DNA of 64,000 nt. Origin: Streptomyces adelaidensis (lineage in GTDB: Bacteria; Actinomycetota; Actinomycetes; Streptomycetales; Streptomycetaceae). Both the position numbers and the translations under genes were made by a program. The notes below the pieces were generated by a model that saw only the letters and a list, made by a program, of their open reading frames with translations, was not told the origin of the DNA and did no database searches. How positions within the stretch are numbered: position 1 is the stretch's first letter; every line of letters begins with the position of its first letter. The stretch lies in contig NZ_JAEMUX010000011.1 in NCBI RefSeq assembly GCF_016598475.1, positions 1 through 64,000 of the forward strand. The letters are read 5' to 3'. Below, in pieces: positions 1 through 8,094 of this stretch.

Positions 1-1224
1 CGGTGGACACCGGTACGGACCGCAGGCGGATCTCCGCGACGAGGGCCTGTGCCGTCTTGGTCAGCGGCGCGAAGCCCGAGCGCTCCGGACCGTGCGGCGA
101 GAGGTTCGCGGGCAGTCCGCTGACGGCGGGGTCGAGCAGCCGTCGCATGCGCTCCGCGGAGAGCGCCGCGGTCTGCGTGAGCGCCAGCGCGACGGTGTCC
201 AGGGCGAGGGCCAGGGCCGGGGTGTGGAAGTTGCCGCAGGAGAGGATCTCGCCGCTGTCGGCCAGCACCACCGGGTTGTCGCCGCAGCCGTTCAGTTCCG
301 GGTCCAGCGCGGCGGCGGCGAAGTCCAGTGCCGCGTACGCCGCCCCGTGGACCTGGGCCGCGCAGCGCAGACTCAGGGGGTCCTGGACCCGTCGCGCGGC
401 GCGGGGGTCGGTCAGTTCACCGCCGTCCAGCAGGGCGAGCAGTTCGCCTGCCGCGCGGGACTGCCCGGGCGCGGGACGCAGCTCCAGCACCCGCGCGTCG
501 AGCGGACTGGTGTTCGCCCGGAAGCCCTCGTAGGTGAGCGCCGTGACCGCCTGGGCCAGCGCGAGGACGGCGCCCGTCTCGTGCAGGGCGAGAGCGCCCT
601 GCCCGGCCGCCAGCGGGCTCGCGCCGCACAGCACATGCCCGTCCTTCGGGCCCAGTGCGGCCGGGGCGAGCCCCGCCCGCACTGGGCCGTGGCGCCGTCG
701 AGCACCTCGCCGCCGGACTCGGCGGTGCCCTCCCCGATGACGACCAGCCCGACATGGGCCAGCTGGCACAGATCCGAGGCGCCGATCGACCCCACCTCGG
801 GGATCACCGGATGCACCCGCGCGTTGAGCAGCCCCACGAGCAGCCGCGGGATCTCCGGCCGCACCCCGCTGCCCCCGCCTGCCAGACCGTTCACCCGGGC
901 GAGCAGGGCGGCCCGTACGACGGGCACAGGCAGCGGTTCGCCGACCGCGTTGGCACGCCCCCGGACCGTACGGACGCTGAAGTCCTCCAGCTCCTCGCGC
1001 GGCAGCGCGTACGACGAGCGGCTGCCGAGCCCGGTCGTCAGACCGTACGTCGGCACCTGGCGGTCGACGACGTCGTCCACGACGGCCCGGTCGCGGGCCA
1101 GCCGGGGGAGCACCTCCTCGGCCAGGACGACCCGGGCGCCGTGGTGGGCGACGGCCACGACATCGCCGTACGACAGGGTCCGCCCGTCGACCACGACCTC
1201 CGTCGGCCCGGTCGGCCCCGTCAC
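1..1224 (-). pseudogene. Histidine/aromatic ammonia-lyase homologue, frameshifted, 3' end off window
   Basis: This is a HAL/PAL-superfamily protein read leftwards and cut by the window edge. The N-terminal half shows YGLTTGLG (the HAL YGVNTGFG region) and GSIGASDLCQLAH. Family members carry Ala-Ser-Gly-Asp there, and the ASG tripeptide cyclises to the MIO electrophile; here the Gly is absent, so a normal MIO cannot form. The frame breaks inside a hairpin at 651-686. Homology resumes in another frame with LGPKDGHVLCGASPLAAGQG and then GCGDNPVVLADSG. A single missing base restores continuity. The ATG at 1224 overlaps the stop of the OCD remnant (ATGA), so the two were one transcript. It lies next to a quaternary-amine transporter. 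Family is certain; substrate is unknown, and whether the frameshift is biological or a sequencing error is open. Confidence 0.8.
651..686. repeat. GC-rich inverted repeat at the lyase frameshift
   Basis: A near-perfect hairpin has 9-bp outer arms (CCCAGTGCG / CGCACTGGG), a small mismatch, a 5-bp inner stem and a CGAG loop. It lies exactly where the lyase reading frame breaks. The left arm looks like a copy of the right arm replacing the expected coding bases, which is what quasi-palindrome template switching or a GC-compression read error would give. Confidence 0.75.
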
Positions 1225-1460
1225 GAGAACCGCAGATTCTGGCCGAGGCCCCGTTCCTCGGTCTTCCTCAGCATGGCGGCGCCCAGCGCGATGTCGGAGA
1301 GGGAGAGGCCGCGGTCGCCCACGATCTTGACGCCGGCCGGCGCGAGCGGGGCGACGTAGCCGCGCAGCCCGTCCTCTACGGCGTCAAGTATCTCGATATC
1401 GGTCAGTTCCAGCTGCTCGATGTCCGAGCCGTTAAGGAACGTGAACCAGACCGGTTGCAT
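1221..1460 (-). pseudogene. Ornithine cyclodeaminase/mu-crystallin family remnant, 79 aa
   Basis: The intact 79-residue frame has a good RBS (GGAGGGAG) before the ATG at 1460. It looks like three joined pieces of a protein that normally has about 320-350 residues. The N-terminus FLNGSDIEQLELTDIEILDA resembles the OCD start. RGYVAPLAPAGVKIVGD resembles the internal substrate-binding segment. GLSLSDIALGAAMLRKTEER resembles the C-terminal helix. The NAD(P)-binding Rossmann core is missing, so catalysis is not expected. Two internal deletions that keep frame are the simplest reading; an assembly collapse is the alternative. It overlaps the lyase start by 4 nt and was probably cotranscribed with it. 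Confidence 0.7.
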
Positions 1461-1549
1461 GGATGTCTCCCTCCGTCCGAGTGGCCCATGGTGAAACTGT
1501 GAATAAGCCTCAAAGCGTTCGCAGTTCGGGCACTCCCGGCCTGGCTTTG

Positions 1550-1626
1550 CGTGAACGTAACGTGTCGTTCACGGGAGGCCATTGACTGTCATTCAGTCAC
1601 CGGCAACTCTGCATGACAATATGCAG
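1550..1626. promoter_or_regulatory. Three dyads in the divergent promoter region
   Basis: The divergent region between the OCD/lyase pair and the transporter operon holds three perfect inverted repeats. They are CGTGAACG-N8-CGTTCACG (1550-1573), GACTG-N5-CAGTC (1584-1598) and CTGCAT-N6-ATGCAG (1609-1626). They are plausible operators. The RpiR-type regulator encoded at the end of the operon is the obvious candidate to bind one of them, but this is inference. Confidence 0.5.
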
Positions 1627-1643
1627 TCGGGTAAGGGGCAGTC

Positions 1644-2840
1644 TTGATCAGATTCGACGCGGTGAGCAAAAATTATCCAAACGGCACGACAGCGGTGGAC
1701 GAATTGTCCCTGGAGCTGGCCGAGGGTGGCATCACGGTCCTGGTCGGTCCTTCCGGCTGCGGCAAGACCACCACCCTGCGCATGATCAACCGCATGGTGG
1801 AGCCGACCGCCGGCACGGTGAGCCTGCGCGGACGCGACATCCGGGAGGTGAACGCGCCCGAACTGCGCCGGGGCATCGGGTATGTGATCCAGCACGCGGG
1901 GCTGTTCCCGCACCGCACCGTCCTGGACAACATAGCGACCGTTCCGATGCTGCTGGGCTGGAACAAGAAGAAGGCCCGGACCCGGGCGGCGGAACTCCTG
2001 GAACTAGTGGGCCTGCCCGCCGAGATGGCCAAGCGCTACCCCAACCAGCTCTCCGGCGGCCAGCAGCAGCGCGTCGGAGTGGCCAGGGCGCTGTGCGCCG
2101 ACCCGCCGGTGCTGCTCATGGACGAGCCGTTCAGCGCGGTCGACCCGATCGTACGGGCGGAGTTGCAGGCCGAGTTCATCCGGCTGCAGAAGGAACTGCA
2201 CAAGACGATCGTCTTCGTCACCCACGACATCGACGAGGCGATCAAACTCGGCGACAACATCGCCGTGTTCCGAACGGGCGGCAAGCTCGCCCAGTTCGAC
2301 ACCCCCGAGCGGCTGCTCGCCCACCCCGCCGACGACTTCGTGGCCGACTTCGTGGGCCAGGACCGGGGCATCCGCCGGCTGTCCTTCGTCAACGCGGCCG
2401 AACTGCCGCTGCGCGACGGCCCGGTGCTGCCGGCCACCGCGCCCGTCGCGCAGGCCCGCGCGGCGGACGAGCCCTGGGTCCTCGTCGTCGACGAGGGCCG
2501 ACGACCGCTCGGCTGGGCCTCGGTCGCCGAACTGGCGGACGGCGGCACCCTCGCGGACGCCTCCCTGACCCCGCTCGGCCACACCTTCAGCCTCGTCGGC
2601 GACTCGGCACGTGCCGCCCTCGACTCGGCCCTGCTGTCGCCCGCCCGCCTCGCGGTGGGCGTCGACGCGGAGGGCGCGGTCGTCGGCGTCGCGGACGCCT
2701 GCGAGCTGTCCGCCGGGACGACCGCCGTGCAGGCGGCAGCGGGGGAGCAGGCCTCGACGGAGGCCGAGTCCGCGTCGAGCGAGAGCAGGGCGACCGTGGG
2801 GAAGACCTCCGCCGACACCCCGGGCGGCGGTGACCGATGA
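1644..2840 (+). CDS. Quaternary-amine (glycine betaine/choline/proline-type) ABC transporter ATPase
   Basis: This 398-residue ATPase of the OpuCA/ProV class energises uptake of osmoprotectant-like amines. Visible motifs are Walker A GPSGCGKTTT near residue 38, signature LSGGQQQR, Walker B VLLMDEPFSAVDP and the switch FVTHDIDEA. The last 130 residues are a regulatory extension where CBS domains sit in relatives; here it is divergent and ends in a low-complexity Glu/Ser tail. The start is a TTG preceded by AAGGGG. The stop overlaps the next ATG by 4 nt (ATGA), so translation is coupled to the first permease. Exact substrate is not shown by sequence. Confidence 0.92.
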   Translation: MIRFDAVSKNYPNGTTAVDELSLELAEGGITVLVGPSGCGKTTTLRMINRMVEPTAGTVSLRGRDIREVNAPELRRGIGYVIQHAGLFPHRTVLDNIATVPMLLGWNKKKARTRAAELLELVGLPAEMAKRYPNQLSGGQQQRVGVARALCADPPVLLMDEPFSAVDPIVRAELQAEFIRLQKELHKTIVFVTHDIDEAIKLGDNIAVFRTGGKLAQFDTPERLLAHPADDFVADFVGQDRGIRRLSFVNAAELPLRDGPVLPATAPVAQARAADEPWVLVVDEGRRPLGWASVAELADGGTLADASLTPLGHTFSLVGDSARAALDSALLSPARLAVGVDAEGAVVGVADACELSAGTTAVQAAAGEQASTEAESASSESRATVGKTSADTPGGGDR

Positions 2841-3502
2841 ACGACGACGAACCGCTGATCCGGTGGCAGTGGATAGCCGACCACACCGCCGAACTGGCCG
2901 ACTACACCGGCATCCACCTCAGACTCGGCCTGCTGCCCGTGCTGTTCGGACTGATCATCTCCGTGCCGCTCGGGATCCTGTGCCACCGCTGGCGCTGGCT
3001 GTACCCGCCGGTGCTGACCGTCTCCAACATCATGTACTCGGTCCCGTCGCTCGCCCTGTTCATGATCTTCGTCCGCTACACGGGGCTGACCGAGCAGACG
3101 GTGATGATCCCGCTGACGCTCTACACCCTGTCGGTGCTGGTGCCCAACGTCGTGGACGGTCTCGCCTCGGTCCCCGAACCGGTCCGGCTCGCGGCCACCG
3201 CGATGGGATTCGGCGCCGTACGCCGCGTCATCCAGGTCGAGCTGCCGATCGCCGTACCCGTCGTCATCGCCGGCGTACGCGTCGCCGCCGTCTCCTCCAT
3301 CAGCCTCGTCGCCGTGGGACAGCTGATCGGCCAGGGCGGCCTCGGGTACTACATCACCCGCGGCCTCCAACTCGACTTCCCCACCCCGATCCTCACCGCG
3401 ATCGTGCTGATCATGCTGCTCGCGCTCGCCACCGACGCGTTGCTGGTGCTGGCGCAGCGGCTGCTCACCCCGTGGTCCAGGAACAAGGTGACGTCGGCAT
3501 GA
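2837..3502 (+). CDS. Quaternary-amine ABC transporter permease 1
   Basis: This 221-residue integral membrane protein of the OpuCB/ProW family has about five or six hydrophobic segments. The conserved permease loop includes GLASVPEPVRLAATAMGFG, the EAA-like motif that docks to the ATPase, and GQLIGQGGLGYYITRGLQ near the C-terminus. It overlaps the ATPase upstream and the second permease downstream by 4 nt each. It forms the membrane channel with the next gene product. Confidence 0.92.
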   Translation: MNDDEPLIRWQWIADHTAELADYTGIHLRLGLLPVLFGLIISVPLGILCHRWRWLYPPVLTVSNIMYSVPSLALFMIFVRYTGLTEQTVMIPLTLYTLSVLVPNVVDGLASVPEPVRLAATAMGFGAVRRVIQVELPIAVPVVIAGVRVAAVSSISLVAVGQLIGQGGLGYYITRGLQLDFPTPILTAIVLIMLLALATDALLVLAQRLLTPWSRNKVTSA

Positions 3503-4191
3503 ACGATTTCCTGAACCAGATGGAGCTCGTGGGGGACTGGCTGACGTCCTCGGCGCAGTGGCAGGGCGACGAGGGCATCCCGCAGCGGCTCCTGGAGCAC
3601 CTCACCTACAGCGGACTGTCGCTGCTGTTCGCCGCCGTGATCGGGCTGGCCTTCGGACTGCTCGTCGGGCACACCGGCCGCGGCGCGTTCGCCGTGGCCA
3701 GCGTGGCGAACCTCGCGCGGGCGATCCCCACCTTCGGCCTGGTCGTCCTCGTCGTCACCCTGGCCGGGCTCAGCACCGCGCCGGTCCTGGTCGCCCTGGT
3801 CGCGCTCGCGGTCCCGCCCATCCTCATCAACACCTTCGAGGGAGTGCGGGGCGTGGACCCCGCGGCCAGGGACGCCGCACGCGGGGTCGGCATGACCGAG
3901 TGGGAGATCCTGACCCGGGTGGAGGTGCCGATGGCGCTGCCGCTGATCCTCCTCGGACTGCGGGTCGCCGCCATCCAGGTCGTCGCCACCGCGACCGTCG
4001 CCGCCTACCCCGGTCTCGGCGGCCTGGGCCGCTACATCGTCGACGGACTCTCCCGCAACGACTACGAGCTGGTCATCGGCGGCTCCGCCGTCGTCGTCGC
4101 CCTCGCGCTCATCGTCCAGGTCCTGTTCACCGGGCTGCGGCGCGTCGTCGTCTCGCCCGGCCTGCGGGCCCCGGCATCGTCGAAGTCCTGA
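3499..4191 (+). CDS. Quaternary-amine ABC transporter permease 2
   Basis: This 230-residue permease is paralogous to the preceding one. It carries the EAA-like loop GVDPAARDAARGVGMTEWEI and the C-terminal GLGGLGRYIVDGLSRNDYEL typical of OpuCD-type subunits. The ATG at 3499 overlaps the upstream stop (ATGA), which fixes the start. A 38-nt gap containing an RBS (AGAAAGGAAA) separates it from the binding-protein gene. Together the two permeases make the heterodimeric pore. Confidence 0.92.
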   Translation: MNDFLNQMELVGDWLTSSAQWQGDEGIPQRLLEHLTYSGLSLLFAAVIGLAFGLLVGHTGRGAFAVASVANLARAIPTFGLVVLVVTLAGLSTAPVLVALVALAVPPILINTFEGVRGVDPAARDAARGVGMTEWEILTRVEVPMALPLILLGLRVAAIQVVATATVAAYPGLGGLGRYIVDGLSRNDYELVIGGSAVVVALALIVQVLFTGLRRVVVSPGLRAPASSKS

Positions 4192-4229
4192 GCAGTGCGC
4201 ATCCCGAACCCCTCAGAAAGGAAACACCC

Positions 4230-5162
4230 ATGAGAGGCATCTACCGAGGCGCCGCGTTCGGCCTGATCACCGCCCTCACGCTGACCGCCTGCGGCGGCGG
4301 CGGCGACAGTGACGACAATCCGCTGGCGGGCGACAGCGGTGGCGGCGACGGCAAGGCCATCATCGTCGGCTCGGCCAACTTCCCCGAGAACCAGCTGCTC
4401 GCCGAGATCTACTCACAGGCCCTGGAGAGCAAGGGCCTGAAAGTGACCCGGAAGTTCGACATCGGGGCCCGCGAGGTCTACTACGACCAGGTCGTCAAGG
4501 GCGGCATCGGAGTCTTCCCGGAGTACAACGGCGCCCTGCTGTCGGTGGCGGTCGACGAGAAGAGCACCGCGACCAGCACCGAGGAGATCAACGCCGAGCT
4601 GAAGGAGAAGCTCCCCTCATCGGTGGAGATACTCGACTCCGCGGCGGCCGAGGACAAGGACTCGGTCACCGTCACGGCGGAGACCGCGGCCAAGTACGAC
4701 CTCAAGACGCTCGCCGACCTCAAGCCGGTCGCGGGCGACATGACGATCGGGGCCGGGTCGGAGTTCAAGACCCGCACCCAGGGTGGTGTCGGCCTGGAGA
4801 AGGTCTACGGCGTCAAGTTCAAGAAGTTCCAGCCGCTCGACGCGGGCGCCCAGAGCACCCTGGTGAAGCTGCTGAACTCGAACGACGTGCACGCCGCCAA
4901 CCTCTACACCACCGACCCCGCGATCGTCGAGGACAAGCTGGTGGTGCTGGAGGACCCCGAGCACCTCTTCTCCTCGCAGAACGTCACGCCCCTCGTCTAC
5001 AAGGACGCGGTGAACGACACGGCCAAGGAGGCGCTCAACGCCGTCTCGGCCAAGCTCACCACCGAGGACCTGCTGGAGATGATGAAGAAGCTCGTCAACG
5101 ACAAGGAGGACGCGAGCGCCGTCGCCGAGGACTGGCTGAAGTCGGCCGGCCTCGAGAGCTGA
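4230..5162 (+). CDS. Quaternary-amine ABC transporter substrate-binding lipoprotein
   Basis: This 310-residue extracellular receptor of the OpuAC/ProX type has a short signal peptide ending in the lipobox LTAC at about residue 21, so it is anchored to the outer membrane face by a lipid. A Gly/Asp linker follows. GSANFPENQLLAEIYSQAL opens the mature domain, and FPEYNGALLSVAV is the hinge region typical of this family. Relatives bind glycine betaine, choline, carnitine or ergothioneine in an aromatic cage. The cage residues here cannot be assigned without a structure alignment. Confidence 0.92.
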   Translation: MRGIYRGAAFGLITALTLTACGGGGDSDDNPLAGDSGGGDGKAIIVGSANFPENQLLAEIYSQALESKGLKVTRKFDIGAREVYYDQVVKGGIGVFPEYNGALLSVAVDEKSTATSTEEINAELKEKLPSSVEILDSAAAEDKDSVTVTAETAAKYDLKTLADLKPVAGDMTIGAGSEFKTRTQGGVGLEKVYGVKFKKFQPLDAGAQSTLVKLLNSNDVHAANLYTTDPAIVEDKLVVLEDPEHLFSSQNVTPLVYKDAVNDTAKEALNAVSAKLTTEDLLEMMKKLVNDKEDASAVAEDWLKSAGLES

Positions 5163-5199
5163 CCGGCCCGGCCACAACCGCACCGTCCGCCTCCGCTCC

Positions 5200-5225
5200 T
5201 GCCCGGCACGCCACCTGGCCGGGCA
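5200..5225. terminator. Stem-loop after the transporter operon
   Basis: TGCCCGGC and GCCGGGCA form an 8-bp stem with a 10-nt loop between the binding-protein gene and the regulator. No U-run follows, as is usual in Streptomyces. It could attenuate or end transcription before the regulator gene. Confidence 0.5.
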
Positions 5226-5265
5226 GGGGGAGGGGACCGAACACGACGACCGGCTGGGGGATCAG

Positions 5266-6132
5266 ATGACTGACGCTGTCGGCACCGAGAGATCCGGTGG
5301 AGTCGGCGCGTCCGCGCGACTGCAACAGCTCTTCGAGGGCCGTCGGCTCACCCCGACGCAGCGCCGCATCGCACACTGCCTGGTCCGGCAGGCGGCCGAC
5401 GTGCCCTTCCTGTCGAGCATGGAACTGGCCCGGCTCGCCGGAGTGAGCCAACCGTCGGTGACCCGTTTCGCGGTCGCCCTCGGCTTCGACGGCTATCCCG
5501 CCCTGCGCGCCCTCCTGCGGGATGTCGCACCCGCCGCGAACGCCGTCGACGGACGGTCGCGGAACCCGTACCAGCAGGCCGTCCAGGCCGAGATCGACAA
5601 CCTGCGGCATCTGGCGTCCCTGCTCGAGGACCCCGAACCCGTCGAACGCGCGGGCCGGCTGCTCGCCGCCTCCCGGCCGCTGCCGGTGCTCGGGCTGCGC
5701 GCCTCCGCCTCCCAGGCGCGCGGCTTCGCCTACTTCACCGCGAAGGTCCACCCCGACGTCCGCCTGCTCGACGAGGGCGGCTCACTGCTCACCGACCGCA
5801 TCGACGCGGCCCGGCAGGCCGGCGCCGACGCGCTGCTGTGCTTCGCACTGCCACGCCACCCGCGCGAACTCCTCGACGCGCTCGCCCACGCCCGAAGCGT
5901 GGGCCTGACGGTCGTGACCATCGCCGACGGTACGTTCGCCCCGGTCGCCGCCCACAGCGATCTGCTCCTGCCCGCCGCCGTGGGCACCGGCCTGGTCTTC
6001 GACACCGTGAGCGCGCCCATGCTGCTGGGCCAGGTCCTCCTGGAGGCGATGTGCGACGCCCTCCCGGACGCCCAGGCCCGCCTGGAGGAGTTCGACGCGC
6101 GGGCCGCGGCGCGGGGGCTGTTCGTCGAATGA
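5266..6132 (+). CDS. MurR/RpiR family transcriptional regulator
   Basis: This 288-residue regulator has an N-terminal helix-turn-helix (residues about 20-90, including GVSQPSVTRFAVALGFDGYP) and a C-terminal SIS domain for sugar-phosphate-like ligands (about 130-270). It follows the transporter operon in the same direction, about 100 nt downstream, so it probably controls that operon or the divergent lyase genes. The family usually binds phosphosugars, but RpiR proteins also sit beside amino-acid and amine catabolic genes, so the ligand is open. The ATG at 5266 follows a GGGGGATCAG stretch. Confidence 0.88.
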   Translation: MTDAVGTERSGGVGASARLQQLFEGRRLTPTQRRIAHCLVRQAADVPFLSSMELARLAGVSQPSVTRFAVALGFDGYPALRALLRDVAPAANAVDGRSRNPYQQAVQAEIDNLRHLASLLEDPEPVERAGRLLAASRPLPVLGLRASASQARGFAYFTAKVHPDVRLLDEGGSLLTDRIDAARQAGADALLCFALPRHPRELLDALAHARSVGLTVVTIADGTFAPVAAHSDLLLPAAVGTGLVFDTVSAPMLLGQVLLEAMCDALPDAQARLEEFDARAAARGLFVE

Positions 6133-6211
6133 GCGAGGCCGCCGGTCGCGGTGCCCCGGCGGAATCCGGCGGTATCCGACGGGGTCCGGCGGGGTCCGGC
6201 GGCCGGGGAGA

Positions 6212-7981
6212 TCACTCCGTGGCGCGCAGCGCGACCCAGGTACGGCGCTGGACGACGCCGTTGGCGACCATCCCCCTGTCGCTCTGGAACTGCTGCACCG
6301 CGGCCTGTGTCCCGCTGCCGAACTCGCCGTCCAAGCCGCCGTCTCCGACGCCGTACCCGCGCTTGGTCAGGATGCACTGCACCTGCAGCACGCGTTTGCC
6401 GCTCTGCCCCAGTCGGGTGCGTCCGTTGCCCGAGTAGTAGGCGCAGTCCGAGATCCAGGCCGGGGTCGCGGGTTCGGTCGACACGTCGCTCGGGGACGGC
6501 GTGACCTCGGGCGGGGCGCTCGTCTCGGTGGCGGGGGTGGTGGAGGAATCGCCGGGCCGGTCGTCGGAGCCGCTGTCCGGGCCCGAGTCGGGGTCGGACT
6601 CGTCGGAACTCGTGGTGCCGTCGTCGTCGGCCGTCTCGCCGTCTCCTTCGCCGGACACCTCCGAGACGTCGGACCCGCCGTCCGGGGCGGCCCCGCTCCG
6701 CGGGTCGCCGGTCGCGGTCGCGGGGGCGCCGTCGCCGGGCCGGTCGCCGACCGCGGTCGCCGTACCCGTCTCCGGCGAGGCGACGCTGGTGTCGGGCTCC
6801 CGGAGGGTGAGTACGAGGACACCGGCGGCCACCGCGCAGACGGTCAGGCCCGCGGTGCCGACCAGCATCCGCCTGCGGTGTGTTCCGGTGCGGGGCCGCG
6901 TCGGAGGTAACCCCTGGGCCGGTGCGTCGGCCGACGGGCTCGGCGCTTCGTTCGCCGGCTCGGGGCCGGGCTGTTCGAGGGGAAGCCGACGCAGCACCTC
7001 GTACGCCTGCTGCCGGGCGAGCACTCTGCCGCCGAGCGGGCCGGGCCAGCCGGACGTCTCGGACGGTCCGGCCGCCTCGCGCTCCCCGGAGCCGTGCCCG
7101 ACCGCCTGGATCAGCTGCTGCGGCGTGGGCCGGTGCCCCGGCTCCTTGGCCAGGCAGGCGGAGAGCAGTGCGGCGAGAGCGGCGTCGGCCGCCGCCATCT
7201 CGGTGATCACCTTCGGGTTGGGCTCCTCGAAGGCCACCCGGTGCATGACGTCGACGCCCGTGCCGTCCCCGAACGGGGCGCTGCCGGTCGCCGCGAAGAC
7301 CAGGGTGCAGGCCAGGGAGAACACGTCGGAGGCCGTGTCGCACTCGCCCGTGCGCAGGTACTCCGGGGACATGTAGGCCGGGGTGCCCACCCGGTTGCCC
7401 GTGCCGGTGATCGCGCTCGCGTCGGCGGCCTTCGCGATGCCGAAGTCGATGACGTGCGCGCCCCGCGCGGACAGCAGCACGTTGGACGGCTTGAGATCCC
7501 GGTGCACGATCCCTGCGGCGGAGAGGTCGGCGAGCGCCTGCCCCAGCTCCGCCACCAGCCGCCGGACGGCGACGGCGGGCAGCGGACCGTCCTCGTGCAC
7601 GGCGGCCGCCAGATCGAGCCCCGGGAGGTACTCGGTGGCCATCCACAGCAGTTCGTCCCGGAAGCCCGTGCCGGACAGCCGTGGCATACGCGGGGTGCGC
7701 ACCCGGCTGTGGACCGACGCCTCGTGCTCGAACCGGCGGCGGAAACGGAGGTCCTCCGCGTACTCGGGCCTGATCACCTTCACCGCGACGAGATCGGGGC
7801 CGCCGTCCACTGGGCGCGCCAGATAGACGCGCCCCATGCCCCCGCTGCCGAGCAGCCCCAGCGGCACATAGGGACCGATACGGTCCGGGTCGCCGGGGCG
7901 CGGGGGCAGGGCCCCTGCCTCCCGCAGCGCCCGAGCCCGGTCTGCCGCCGAACCTGCCGGCACCGGCCGCTGGTCTGACAC
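6212..7981 (-). CDS. Membrane Ser/Thr protein kinase with extracellular peptidoglycan-binding domain
   Basis: This 589-residue PknB-like receptor kinase has P-loop LGSGGMGRVYLA, catalytic Lys in VAVKVI, catalytic loop HRDLKPSNVLL and DFGIAKA, all within the first 300 residues. A juxtamembrane linker leads to one membrane helix (LTVCAVAAGVLVLTL, about residue 375), then a Ser/Thr/Asp/Gly-rich stalk. A C-terminal PG_binding_1-like domain includes LGQSGKRVLQVQCILTKRGY and GSGTQAAVQQFQSDRG. It probably senses cell-wall material outside and phosphorylates targets inside. The GTG at 7981 has a GGGGG RBS; an ATG at 8026 in the same frame is an alternative. It converges with the RpiR gene. Confidence 0.88.
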   Translation of the reverse strand: MSDQRPVPAGSAADRARALREAGALPPRPGDPDRIGPYVPLGLLGSGGMGRVYLARPVDGGPDLVAVKVIRPEYAEDLRFRRRFEHEASVHSRVRTPRMPRLSGTGFRDELLWMATEYLPGLDLAAAVHEDGPLPAVAVRRLVAELGQALADLSAAGIVHRDLKPSNVLLSARGAHVIDFGIAKAADASAITGTGNRVGTPAYMSPEYLRTGECDTASDVFSLACTLVFAATGSAPFGDGTGVDVMHRVAFEEPNPKVITEMAAADAALAALLSACLAKEPGHRPTPQQLIQAVGHGSGEREAAGPSETSGWPGPLGGRVLARQQAYEVLRRLPLEQPGPEPANEAPSPSADAPAQGLPPTRPRTGTHRRRMLVGTAGLTVCAVAAGVLVLTLREPDTSVASPETGTATAVGDRPGDGAPATATGDPRSGAAPDGGSDVSEVSGEGDGETADDDGTTSSDESDPDSGPDSGSDDRPGDSSTTPATETSAPPEVTPSPSDVSTEPATPAWISDCAYYSGNGRTRLGQSGKRVLQVQCILTKRGYGVGDGGLDGEFGSGTQAAVQQFQSDRGMVANGVVQRRTWVALRATE

Positions 7982-8094
7982 AACACCCCCGAAGTGACTT
8001 TCGACGTACCTCAGTTCGCCCCCCAAAAGGCTGAGGCTAGCTCAGCCCGGGCCCGTGGTCCGGGTTTCTGTCACTTCTGCCGCGCCCCGCCGGC

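Noticed and set aside
1500..1643. Riboswitch upstream of the transporter operon
   Set aside because: The dyads are short DNA-type palindromes and do not form a known glycine, guanidine or choline-type aptamer layout.
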